This document shows, one piece after another, positions 17,154-26,149 of a stretch of DNA of 64,000 nucleotides. The stretch comes from JAIBCC01 sp963763855 (GTDB lineage: Bacteria; Acidobacteriota; Blastocatellia; Pyrinomonadales; Pyrinomonadaceae). The stretch's first letter is position 1. Each line of letters opens with the position of its first letter. The stretch lies in assembly GCA_963763855.1 (NCBI GenBank), contig CAVXPU010000005.1, forward strand, positions 3,224,001 to 3,288,000. Direction: 5' to 3'. Below the pieces are notes generated by a model that searched no databases, had not been told where the DNA came from, and worked only from the letters and a program-made list of their open reading frames with translations. The position numbers were made by a program, and so were the translations under genes.

Positions 17154-18382
17154 GAGAAGGTTGGGAAATGAAAAAATTGGGGGATGTGTGTGAGTTTCAA
17201 AGAGGACTAACATATTCCAAAAATGATGAAGTAGATTTTTCAAAAAATGTTGTATTGCGTTCAAACAACGTAGATTTAAAAACCAACAAACTAAATTTTG
17301 ATGAGTTAAAATACATAAATGAAAATATTGTAATCCCTGATAACAAAAAAGTAAAAAAAGGGTCTTTGATAATTTGTACTGCAAATGGAAGTAAAAGCCA
17401 TTTAGGAAAAATAGCATTAATAGATGAGGAAATGAATTATGCTTTTGGTGGATTTATGGGTTTAATTTCGCCTAAAAGTGAGGTTTTATCAGAATTTTTA
17501 TTTTATAATTTGACTTCAACTTTTTACAAAAAATTCATTTCAGAATTATCTGATGGAGCAAATATTAATAATTTAAAATTTAGTCAACTTGCAGAATTTG
17601 AAATTCCCGTTCCACCCTTACCCGAGCAACAACGCATAGTAGCCTATTTAGACCAAACCTTTGCCAAACTAAATCAAGCCAAAGCCAATACCCTACAAAA
17701 CATACAAAATGCAAAAGAACTTTTTGAAACAGAGTTGAGAGAAGTGTTTACAAATAAAGGCGATGGTTGGGAAGAGAAAACTATTCAGGAAGTCACAAAA
17801 GTTATTAATGGTTTTGCCTTTTCTAGCAAAGACTTCAAACCAACTAATTCTATAAAATCAATAAAAATTACAAATGTTGGAGTTAAAGAATTTGTGGAAG
17901 AAGCAGATAATTATTTACCTGAAAGTTTCGCTGAAACGATGACAGAAGTTAAAGTAAAAGAAGGGAATATAGTCATAGCACTAACAAGAACTATAATTTC
18001 GGCAGGCTTAAAAGTTGCAGTTGTTCCAGCAAGTTATGATGGTGCATTAGTTAATCAACGTGTAGCTGCAATAATACCTAATGAAAAAATTATCAATCAA
18101 AGATATTTGTATAATTTCCTCAACACTATCACGGTAGCTAATTATGTTTTGGCACACGTAAATACTTTGATGCAACCCAATCTTTCTATTAATGATTTAA
18201 AAAATTTACCAGTCCCATTGCCAAACTTGAAGGAACAACAATCAATCGTTGCCAAATTAGATGCCTTAAAAACCCAAACCCAACAATTAGAAACCCTTTA
18301 CCAAACCAAACTTAATAATATAGAAGAGTTGTATAGTGGTATATTAAAAAGAGCCTTTGAAACAAAATTAATAGAAGCCTAA
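17150..18382 (+). CDS. hsdS: Type I restriction-modification specificity subunit
   Basis: Sets the DNA sequence recognised by the M and R subunits. 410 residues with the normal two-half design: target recognition domain 1 (about 1-150), a conserved coiled spacer starting PVPPLPEQQRIVAYLDQTF, target recognition domain 2 (about 205-350), and a second conserved helix starting PVPLPNLKEQQSIVAKLDAL. The frame is intact. It overlaps hsdM by 4 bases at its start and shares its last base with the first base of hsdR, so all three genes are translationally coupled. Confidence 0.94.
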   Translation: MREGWEMKKLGDVCEFQRGLTYSKNDEVDFSKNVVLRSNNVDLKTNKLNFDELKYINENIVIPDNKKVKKGSLIICTANGSKSHLGKIALIDEEMNYAFGGFMGLISPKSEVLSEFLFYNLTSTFYKKFISELSDGANINNLKFSQLAEFEIPVPPLPEQQRIVAYLDQTFAKLNQAKANTLQNIQNAKELFETELREVFTNKGDGWEEKTIQEVTKVINGFAFSSKDFKPTNSIKSIKITNVGVKEFVEEADNYLPESFAETMTEVKVKEGNIVIALTRTIISAGLKVAVVPASYDGALVNQRVAAIIPNEKIINQRYLYNFLNTITVANYVLAHVNTLMQPNLSINDLKNLPVPLPNLKEQQSIVAKLDALKTQTQQLETLYQTKLNNIEELYSGILKRAFETKLIEA

Positions 18383-20777
18383 TGAACGAGCAAGAAACAA
18401 GAACCGAATATATAATTCCAGCTTTGCAAAAAGCAGGTTGGGGCATTGTTCCAAGCAGTCGCATTCGTGAAGAATTTCCTATTTCCAAAGGTCGTTTAAT
18501 TGGTCATGGGCAACGAAGCAAACCCGATAAAGCAGATTTTGTATTGCAATACAAAAACAGAAATATTGCAGTAATAGAAGCCAAAGAAAAGAGATTTACA
18601 TTATACCGAAGGTGTAGGACAGGCAAAAGATTATGCAGGCAAATTACAGATTCGTTTTACATACAGCACTAACGGTTTGCAAATTTATGGCATGGATATG
18701 CAAGAAGGAACAGAAGGCGATGTAAACGCTTATCCTACACCCGATGAATTGTGGGAATATGATTTTTGGTGACAGAATATATTAGCCAACCAACAAGCTG
18801 AATTTTAAAAGAAACATTATTGGCAATTCCGTTATGAAGACAGAAGCGGAACATGGCAACCAAGATACTATCAGGAAAATGCAATCGCCAATGTATTAGA
18901 AGCAGTAGCCGAATAACAAAAACCGTATTCTTATTAACCTTGGCAACAGGCACAGGAAAAACAGCCATTGCTTTTCAAATTGCATGGAAACTATTTCAAA
19001 GCAAATGGAATATAAAAGGCGATGGAGAACGAAGCCCACGAATTTTATTTTTAGCCGATAGAAACATTTTAGCCGACCAAGCTTTTAATGCTTTTTCAAT
19101 GCATTTGAAGAAGATGCTTTGGTGCGTATCAATCCAACCGACATTAAGAAAAAAGGAAAAGTGCCAAAAAACGGGACATTGTTTTTTACCATATTCCAAA
19201 CCTTTATAAGTGGTGCAAACGATCACACCTTATTTTGGCGAATACCCAAAAGATTTTTTTGATTTTATTATCATAGACGAGTGCCACCGTGGCGGAGCCA
19301 ATGACGAAAGTAGTTGGAGAGCCATTATGGAATATTTTAGTCCAGCTGTTCAGTTGGGTTTAACTGCCACACCAAAACGTAAAAAAAACATTGATACCTA
19401 CAAATATTTTGGCGAACCTGTTTATATTTATTCATTAAAGCAAGGTATCAATGATGGTTTCCTAACACCATTCAAAGTAAAACAAATTACCACAACAGGA
19501 GACGATTATATTTATACGCCTGATGACGAAGTGATAGAAGGCGAAATTGAAGAAGGAAAAGTGTATGGCAGTAGCAGAACAAAATCGAGTAATCGAAATT
19601 AATGGATATAGAAGCTATCGAGTTCAAAAATTCATGGACATGATAGACCAAACACAAAAGACATTAGTTTTTTGTGCCACACAAGCCCATGCTTTGGCAG
19701 TTCGTGATTTGATAAATCAAATTGTAACCAACAAAAACCCAAATTATTGCCATAGAGTTACAGCCGATGATGGAAAATTAGGCGAACAACATTTAAGAGA
19801 TTTTCAAGACAACGAAAAAAGCATTCCTACTATTCTCACTACTTCTCAAAAATTAAGTACAGGAGTTGATGCACCAGAAATACGAAATATTGTTTTGTTG
19901 CGACCAGTAAAACAACTGATAGAATTTAAACAAATTGTTGGTCGTGGTACACGTTTATTTGATGGCAAAGATTATTTTACAATTTATGATTTTGTAAAAG
20001 CATATCTAAATTTTAGCGACCCAGAATGGGATGGCGAACCATTAGACCCAGAACCACCAATTACAAAACCTGAACCTAAGACCTTGTAAAATTTGCGGTC
20101 AAAGACCTTGTATTTGCCTAAAAGAACCTGAACCAATTTGCGAAGAATGTGGTAATGTGCCTTGTGTTTGCGACAATCCACCAAAGCGAATGATAAAAAT
20201 AAAATTAGCTGATGGAAAGGTTAGAGAATTGACAGCACATGGTTAGCAACTTCGTTTTATAGTGCGGACGGTAGACCAATTTCCAGCAGAAGAATATTTA
20301 CAAAACTTGTTTGGAGCATTACCCGAAATTTTCAAAAGCGAAAATGAATTAAGAGAAATTTGGAGCAAACCCGACACAAGAAAAAAACTGTTAGAAGAAC
20401 TCAAAGAAAAAGGATTTGCCAAAGAACAATTAGAAGAATTTCAAAAAGTACTTCATGCTGAAAACAGCGATTTATATGATGTTTTGGCTTATGTTGCTTT
20501 TCATTCCACAATCGTAGAAAGAACACAAAGAGCCGAAAATGCAAAACTTCAATTAGGTAGTTATGACGCAAAACAGCAAGAGTTTTTAAACTTTGTGTTG
20601 AATAAATATGTAAGTTCTGGTGTTTATGAATTAGACGAAGAAAAACTATCACCTTTACTATTATTGAAATACAATGCAATAACAGACGCTAAAAAAGAAT
20701 TGGGCGACATTGCTTCTATCAGAAATACATTTATAGGTTTTCAGACACATTTATACGCTAACAGAATAGCAATATGA
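18382..20777 (+). pseudogene. hsdR: Type I restriction subunit, multiply frameshifted
   Basis: HsdR is the ATP-driven translocase and nuclease. Homology is readable throughout but the frame changes at least eight times. In order: N-terminal nuclease region with KPDKADFVL and VIEAKE (18382-18600), a linker with YPTPDELWEY, helicase Walker A LATGTGKTA (about 18940), FEEDALVRINPTD, the DECH box (IIIDECHRGG, 19270), GLTATPKRK, motif VI (QIVGRGTRLFDG), a small cysteine knuckle (CKICGQRPC, CEECGNVPCVC) and the C-terminal domain (20262-20777). Also an in-frame TGA at 18770. hsdM and hsdS, 2.7 kb together, have no break, so real decay of restriction is plausible. Confidence 0.85.
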
Positions 20778-20785
20778 CAAAGACA

Positions 20786-20890
20786 GACAACCTAACAGCC
20801 AACGCTTTTGGTAGCACATTTGCATTTTTTGCCAACACACAAATCAACGCTAAAAAATGCAAAAGAGCTACCAAGCCAACGCACCAAGAC
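20786..20890. repeat. Palindromic GCCAACGC repeat, right copy
   Basis: TTGGTAGC (20808-20815) pairs with GCTACCAA (20867-20874) and TTTGCATTTTTT (20819-20830) with AAAAAATGCAAA (20852-20863). AGCCAACGC flanks both arms, and CAACGCACCAAG follows, as in the left copy at 15492-15590. Confidence 0.75.
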
Positions 20891-20934
20891 ACGACAAACA
20901 GAAACGAAAAACAGACAGCCTGAAAAAGGGGCAG

Positions 20935-21068
20935 CAGGTAACAAGGGTTTTGCAAAATTGGGGCAGAAGTGCTAAATTTGAGCATTGGAATTCTAATCAA
21001 CATTTGTGCTAAATTGAACATTTGTACTTCTAATTCCCCAACTTCGCAAAGCCCCAAAACGTTACCTG
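20935..21068 (+). repeat. attC-like 134-bp imperfect palindrome at the right end of the R-M island
   Basis: CAGGTAAC (20935-20942) and GTTACCTG (21061-21068) form perfect outer arms; inside, GGGTTTTGCAAAATTGGGG opposes CCCCAACTTCGCAAAGCCCC with a few unpaired bases, and AGAAGT opposes ACTTCT. Size, imperfect pairing with extra-helical bases and the terminal GTT fit integron attC sites, although the outer boxes do not match the strict RYYYAAC/GTTRRRY consensus. No integrase is in the window. Confidence 0.55.
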
Positions 21069-21118
21069 TGACCCTAAAAAAGACAACTGACAGGGTAAAT
21101 TACCAGCCAAATAAAAAT

Positions 21119-21967
21119 ATGAAACAAAAATCCATAATAACTTTTTTGACGCTTATTTTTCTATCTTTTCAGATTGCGGCACAAGAAGCATCAATTTTTC
21201 CCAAAGGAGAAAAATCACCAAATGTTCATCATGTAGGAGATGTTTGGCTCAACGAATTAAGTGAAGCCGATAGCAATTTCAATAATAGTATTGCTGTTGC
21301 GACATTTGCCGCTGGTGCAAGATTGGATTGGCACAAACATCCGGGCGGACAAATCCTTTTGATTACAGAAGGCGTAGGATATTATCAAGAAAAAGGCAAA
21401 CTAAAGAAAACGGTTCAAAAAGGCGAAGTGATAAAATGCCTTCCTGATGTAGAACATTGGCACGGTGCAACGCCTAAAAGGGGCGTAACCTATATTGCAA
21501 GTTCGCCAACTCAGAAAGGAAAGACAATTTGGTTACAACGCGTTACTGATGAAGAATATAACAATAAGTCAAATAATGAACCGGTTATGCAAAGCACAAA
21601 TTCAGAACAAGAAATTCTAGATTTATCAAAAACCAAATGGCTTTGGATGGCGGAACGAAATATTGAATCTCTAAATACACTCATTAATGAAAAGGCAGTT
21701 TTTGTTCATATGGGTGCGACCTTTACTAAAGAACAAGAACTCAATGTTATAAAAGACGGAAATATTCAATACAAACAAGCTGAAATTCAAGAAAGTTCGG
21801 TTCAGTTTATTGGAAATACTGCAATCCTTTTAAACAAAATTCGCTTGACAGCAGTTGTTGGCGGAAATGAAGTAGTTAATCCTTTTGTCGTTACAGAAGT
21901 GTATGTGAAAGAAAATGGCAAATGGACCTTAGGCTCTATGTCATTCACTAAATTACTAACTCCATAG
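21119..21967 (+). CDS. Secreted cupin fused to a DUF4440/SnoaL-like domain
   Basis: A 283-residue protein with a signal peptide (IITFLTLIFLSFQIAAQ). Residues about 35-140 form a cupin: WHKHPGGQILLITEG and the second-half histidines in DVEHWHGATP. Residues about 160-283 form an NTF2/SnoaL-like domain of the DUF4440 type (FVHMGATFTKEQELNVI ... FVVTEVYVKENGKWTLGSMSF). Each domain is common; the fusion is known mostly from Bacteroidetes. The substrate is unknown. It starts 50 bases after the attC-like palindrome and shares the foreign composition, so it may be a second acquired unit. Confidence 0.8.
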   Translation: MKQKSIITFLTLIFLSFQIAAQEASIFPKGEKSPNVHHVGDVWLNELSEADSNFNNSIAVATFAAGARLDWHKHPGGQILLITEGVGYYQEKGKLKKTVQKGEVIKCLPDVEHWHGATPKRGVTYIASSPTQKGKTIWLQRVTDEEYNNKSNNEPVMQSTNSEQEILDLSKTKWLWMAERNIESLNTLINEKAVFVHMGATFTKEQELNVIKDGNIQYKQAEIQESSVQFIGNTAILLNKIRLTAVVGGNEVVNPFVVTEVYVKENGKWTLGSMSFTKLLTP

Positions 21968-22529
21968 CTACCTTACCTTAAGTTACTAGGAAAGTCTAAA
22001 CCATTGATATAAGTGTGGTTAGCGATAGCAAAACGCACAATCACGAGAAAGTGTTGAAAAATCTTGCATTTGAAACGAAAGTTTCCCCGAAGGGCAAATA
22101 GCCACGTCCATTTATGGCGTGGTTCTGGCAAGGCAACAAATTAAGAGGGCGTTTTAACGTCCTTACAAAAATGCACATAATTGTGTGGGTCAGCTCAAAG
22201 CAAAAAAGGCTGTCTGAAAAGTCCAAGAGTATTTTGAAAATCACGTTTCTTGTCGCTAAGGGCGACGAACAACATAGCGTGGGGTGAAACCCTACGAAAT
22301 TGACGGTCAGGCATTTCGACGCTGTAAGTGTCGCACAATCAGCATTTTATGTTCGTCACCTTCGGCGACGGAACGGCTTTTCAAGTAGCGATTCTCGCTA
22401 CGCTATATTGTTGGTCATCTTCGATGACGAAAACTACGGAATCAGTCTTTTCAGACAGCCGTTTCGTGGTTTCCATAACTGCTACCACGCCGTAAACAAC
22501 GTGGCTATTAGCCCTACGGGAATTTTGAG
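21968..22529. repeat. Array of short hairpins bounded by a 14-bp inverted repeat
   Basis: No gene, but about ten short hairpins in about 400 bases, for example CCACG/CGTGG (about 22103-22122), GTCGC/GCGAC (22252-22266), CGTGGGG/CCCTACG (22278-22296), CGACGC/GTGTCG (22317-22333), GTAGCGA/TCGCTAC (22385-22401), GTCATC/GATGAC (22414-22428) and CGTGGT/ACCACG (22465-22489). The central group is enclosed by a perfect inverted pair, GGCTGTCTGAAAAG (22208-22221) and CTTTTCAGACAGCC (22447-22460). Likely a REP/BIME-like or non-autonomous mobile element; a structured RNA is also possible. Confidence 0.65.
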
Positions 22530-22646
22530 ATTAGTGCCGATTTTATACTCTCTGCCGCACCGAAAGTAATTGATCATTACCCAAAGATCGGACTGACAAG
22601 ACACGAACAATGTTTTATTTTAGACGATGTTGAAGACCTCAAATAA
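22530..22646 (+). pseudogene. 3' fragment of an unrecognised gene next to the hairpin array
   Basis: An open frame without a start, reading ISADFILSAAPKVIDHYPK and ending TRHEQCFILDDVEDLK before TAA (22644-22646). It looks like the natural C-terminus of a protein whose upstream part was lost where the hairpin array begins. I do not recognise the family, and short length makes chance possible. Confidence 0.35.
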
Positions 22647-22672
22647 CAAAATCTTTTGCAAGATTTAATTTG

Positions 22673-23194
22673 CTACAAATCCAAAAAAATCTCAAAATGC
22701 TTGGCTAAATCTTCAAAAACAAGTTCGTTTTGATTTCCGTTTTCTTTAATTTGCGACCAAAAGGGCGGGTCTTGGTTTGTTCGTAAGAGCAGAAGTTCGG
22801 CATTTGATTTGCTCATTCCGAAGTGTGAAATTTTCGCGTAGGCGAGTGATCCGCCACGCATGAAGCCGTCTTTTGGCGTTCGCGTCCAACCAGTTTCAAT
22901 CGTTAAACATCTTACTCCGTGACGAAATCTGATGAGCGAACCGACCATGGTTGAATGCCCGTTGGCAAAGCGGTGAGGATTTTCGCTTTCAATTTCGAGT
23001 CTGATGCCTTTTCGATTGGCGATTTCGGATAATTCAAAAAATGAATCGAAAAGCCATTGGCAGCCCATTGAACGGATTGCATCGTTTGAGGCTTTGAGAG
23101 TTAAATATTCGGCAATATCCTGCTGTCCTGCATCTTTCGCGTTGGCAATTGCCTGTGTCACCAACTGCTCCCAAACTTGATCGAGTTCGTTCAT
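22673..23194 (-). CDS. Conserved-looking hypothetical protein
   Basis: A 173-residue soluble protein, MNELDQVWEQLV at the start, no signal peptide or membrane segment. The middle contains an aromatic- and arginine-rich stretch (GSLIRFRHGVRCLTIETGWTRTP) typical of a compact beta fold. Codon use matches the neighbouring host genes rather than the island. I do not recognise the family. It is divergent from the TPR protein gene, with 84 bases between the two starts. Confidence 0.65.
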   Translation of the reverse strand: MNELDQVWEQLVTQAIANAKDAGQQDIAEYLTLKASNDAIRSMGCQWLFDSFFELSEIANRKGIRLEIESENPHRFANGHSTMVGSLIRFRHGVRCLTIETGWTRTPKDGFMRGGSLAYAKISHFGMSKSNAELLLLRTNQDPPFWSQIKENGNQNELVFEDLAKHFEIFLDL

Positions 23195-23278
23195 AGTTTG
23201 AGCATAAAACCAACGCTTCGAAAAGGCAATTTTGTGTTATTATCTGACAGATAAAAAGTTATGTTCAATTTTTTTATA

Positions 23279-26074
23279 ATGAATAGATTATTTTTTTCCT
23301 TCGCAATTTTAGTTTTCATTCTGACATCTGCGAATTTTGCACAAACTCCGAAACCTACCCCCAAAACTGCAAAAAATGCCAAGACAAATTTAACTAAACC
23401 AAAGAACACAAAAATTGCCGGTATCGACAAGGAAGCTTTTGAAAAAGCCCGCAATCAAGTTGAACCGACCGATAAACTACTTGCATTACAGAAATTTATT
23501 GTCGATTTTCCGAAATCGGCTGAACGATTTAGAGCATTGGAAATTATTGTCAGCACACGCGGAGCAATTGCCGATCAGAAACTGCAAATGGGCGAAAACG
23601 AGGCTGGGGTTCAGCTTTTCAAAGATGCTGTAAACGATGCTCCAACGCCCGTTTCAGAACAGCTTTTTGCAAACGTTCTTTTGCAATTTCCGACCAATCT
23701 TTTTTCACGCGGACAGCAGATCGCCGCACTTCAAATTGCCCAATTGATCGAAACAAAAATTAAGGATAATCCAAAGCAATTATTGGGTTTAGCTACTTTT
23801 TATCTGGGAGTTGAAAAACCCGATAGTGCGAGAATTTTAGCTGAATCGGCGATTGCTCTTGATGCAAATATGCCTGCGGCTTACCAGACTTTGGGATTAG
23901 CGGAAAGGCTTAATTTTAATCTCGAAGGTTCTGAAAAGGCATACACAAAAGCTTTGGAAATTGACGCGAATTCGTCTGTTTCAAAACGAAGTTTGGCAGA
24001 GATGAAACGGGCGACCGGAAAATCGGACGAAGCTATCAGGCTTTATCGTGAATTGATAGAAAAAGATGCAAACGACGGCGTTTCGCAAAATGGTCTGATT
24101 CTCGCACTTTTTGATGCGGGTAAAAAAGCCGAAGCCGAAGAATTGCTCGGAAAATCGCTGGAAAATAATCCGAATAATTTGTTTTTATTGGTTGGAGCGG
24201 CTTATTGGTATGCGGCTCAGGGGAATGGTGCAAAAGCGGTAGAACTGGGTCAAAAAGCGGTTGAGATTGAGCCTCGATATACGTGGGGCAGAATTGCTCT
24301 GGCTCGCGGTTTTATGTTGCAAAAACTTCCGCTTGAAGCCGAAAAAACTTTACTTTTTGCCCAAAAATACGGGAGTTTTCCGACGCTTGATTTTGAGCTT
24401 GCTTCCGCCCGTTTCCAAGCTGGATTTTTTGAAGAAGCCGCACGCGAATTGAAAAAACGTTTCGCCGTTAAGGATGGATATGTTCAAACTTACATCGCAG
24501 GGAGAACACCAAAGGAAGCCGAAAGTTTTAATGAATTGCTCGGACTCGAAAGCCGTGCCAGTATTCTTACACCCGCAAACATCGAAACTGTGGAAATTGC
24601 CGAAAATTTGAAAAAATTACTAACCTTATCTCAAAAAATTTCCGACAAAAATTCAACCGACGAAGAAATAAATCAGGCTGCCGATGATTTTGTAAAAGGC
24701 GATGACGGGATGAAAACTCATCGTCAGTTATATGCCGCCAGCCGCTTGCTTGAAGCCAAAAAAAGTCTGCCAAAAGTTTTAGAATTAACGCAAGGTGCGA
24801 TCAAAGGAGTTGACGCTTCGCTGGAAGTTGCCAATGCTTCGACTGCTGTTTTGGCGGATGAATTAATTGAAAGCAGAGCTTTGGCGATTACGAGAGATGA
24901 AGTGATTGTCGTGCCGGAGGTGCCGCGGCGAACACTCTCAAATATTATTCGCGGCAGGATCGAAGAGATCACGGGTTGGACGCTCTATCAGCAGGATAAA
25001 CCGCAGGAAGCAATAGTCCGGCTCAAGCGTGCGGTCAGCATTATGCCCGATAAAAGTGCGTGGTCACGTTCGGGTTATTGGAAACTTGGTCTGGCTTACA
25101 ATGCCAATGGTAATTCTCAGGAAGCCCTGAATGCATTGGTTAAAAGCTATGTGAGCGGTCAGCCGGATAGATTCAGACGCTCAACAATAGAAGGAATTTT
25201 CCGTAAATTAAACGGAAATACGGAAGGTTTGGATAAATTAATCGGAGAAAATCCATTTCCTGAAACGGTCGCTCAAGTTACCGAAACACCGCAACCTACG
25301 CCAATTCCGACGGTTGAACCGACTCCGGTAATTAAGGTTGAAACTTCCCCGACTCCTGTTCCAACTGTTGAACCAACTCCGGAAATTAAAATTGAACCTT
25401 CTCCAACTCCTGTTCCAACTGTTGAACCAACTCCGGAAATTAAAATTGAACCTTCTCCAACTCCTGTTCCAACAATTGAACCAACTCCCCAAATTAAAGT
25501 CGAAACTTCTCCAACTCCAGTTCCAACGGTTGAGCCAACTCCTCAAATTAAAGTCGAACCTTCTCCGACTCCTGTTCCAACGGTTGATTCGAAGGCTGCA
25601 AATAGACCATTATTTGATACGGTAGTGATTACGGTTCCGCGTACGGAAAGTAAGAAGTCGGATGTTGAAAGTGAAAAATCTGCTGAAAAACCAGTCGAAA
25701 AAGTTCCTGAAAAAGAGCAGGTTATTGAAACAAAAAATGAGCCAAGTGCTGAATCGCGTCAGCGGGTTGTGGCTGAATCGGGAGTTCAAGAGCAAGCTTC
25801 CTGCATATTGATCACTCAGGAAAGTATCTCGATTTTGAGTAACGGCGGAAGTCTGGGGATGTTGGTCGGGCTCAATCAGGAAGGTGATGTTTCCAAGATT
25901 ACAGCCCAGCCGAGCAATCCCCAAGATATTTCCGCAACCCTCGAACCTGATATCGGGAAAGAATCGAACCGTTTGTTTTTTTTAATCAAATCGATCAGCG
26001 AAAATAAAGGCGTTTTCACCGTCACATTTAATTCTCCATGCGGGAAAAAAGAAATAATCGTTAAAGTGCGGTAG
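23279..26074 (+). CDS. Secreted TPR-repeat protein with a Pro/Thr/Glu tandem-repeat linker
   Basis: About 931 residues from the preferred start at 23279 (MNRLFFSFAILVFILTSANFAQ, signal peptide). Residues about 60-640 are tetratricopeptide-type helical repeats (e.g. AAYQTLGLAERLNFNLEGSEKAYTKALEID), suggesting a scaffold in the periplasm. Then comes a linker of four to five copies of an 18-residue unit (SPTPVPTVEPTPEIKIEP-like), an acidic/basic stretch (ESEKSAEKPVEKVPEKEQ) and a C-terminal beta-type domain (GVQEQASCILI ... FTVTFNSPCGKKEIIVKV) with two cysteines. Function unknown. Confidence 0.8.
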   Translation: MNRLFFSFAILVFILTSANFAQTPKPTPKTAKNAKTNLTKPKNTKIAGIDKEAFEKARNQVEPTDKLLALQKFIVDFPKSAERFRALEIIVSTRGAIADQKLQMGENEAGVQLFKDAVNDAPTPVSEQLFANVLLQFPTNLFSRGQQIAALQIAQLIETKIKDNPKQLLGLATFYLGVEKPDSARILAESAIALDANMPAAYQTLGLAERLNFNLEGSEKAYTKALEIDANSSVSKRSLAEMKRATGKSDEAIRLYRELIEKDANDGVSQNGLILALFDAGKKAEAEELLGKSLENNPNNLFLLVGAAYWYAAQGNGAKAVELGQKAVEIEPRYTWGRIALARGFMLQKLPLEAEKTLLFAQKYGSFPTLDFELASARFQAGFFEEAARELKKRFAVKDGYVQTYIAGRTPKEAESFNELLGLESRASILTPANIETVEIAENLKKLLTLSQKISDKNSTDEEINQAADDFVKGDDGMKTHRQLYAASRLLEAKKSLPKVLELTQGAIKGVDASLEVANASTAVLADELIESRALAITRDEVIVVPEVPRRTLSNIIRGRIEEITGWTLYQQDKPQEAIVRLKRAVSIMPDKSAWSRSGYWKLGLAYNANGNSQEALNALVKSYVSGQPDRFRRSTIEGIFRKLNGNTEGLDKLIGENPFPETVAQVTETPQPTPIPTVEPTPVIKVETSPTPVPTVEPTPEIKIEPSPTPVPTVEPTPEIKIEPSPTPVPTIEPTPQIKVETSPTPVPTVEPTPQIKVEPSPTPVPTVDSKAANRPLFDTVVITVPRTESKKSDVESEKSAEKPVEKVPEKEQVIETKNEPSAESRQRVVAESGVQEQASCILITQESISILSNGGSLGMLVGLNQEGDVSKITAQPSNPQDISATLEPDIGKESNRLFFLIKSISENKGVFTVTFNSPCGKKEIIVKVR
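25297..25590 (+). repeat. 54-bp in-frame tandem repeats
   Basis: Four to five copies of a 54-bp unit encoding SPTPVPTVEPTPEIKIEP-like sequence, with the variants TVEPTPEIKI, TIEPTPQIKV and TVEPTPQIKV. Adjacent copies are nearly identical at the nucleotide level (e.g. the two ATTGAACCTTCTCC copies), which implies recent slippage or unequal recombination. Confidence 0.9.
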
Positions 26075-26146
26075 AATTAATTACGAATTACGAATTATTA
26101 ATTACTGATTTTTATGTAATTAATAGTTGTTAATTCGTAATTTTTA
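26074..26146. repeat. ATTACGA-type repeat with palindrome before era
   Basis: AATTAATTACGAATTACGAATTATTAATTAC is followed by inverted material (GTAATTAATAGTTGTTAATTCGTAATT), so the spacer can fold into a long A/T hairpin. The unit is the same as at the end of tadA (5791-5820). No gene in this spacer. Confidence 0.75.
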
Positions 26147-26149
26147 TAT

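Noticed and set aside
20758..21057. Minus-strand 99-codon open frame over the palindromes
   Set aside because: It is made from the palindromic and repeat sequence, without a ribosome-binding site or homology-like pattern.
22100..22512. Possible CRISPR array
   Set aside because: The hairpins have different stem sequences and irregular spacing, with no constant direct repeat and no cas genes.
25238..25546. Antisense open frame of about 100 codons with repeating WFN/NRSWR-type residues
   Set aside because: It is the complement of the Pro/Thr/Glu tandem-repeat region of the TPR protein; its regularity only mirrors the 54-bp repeats.
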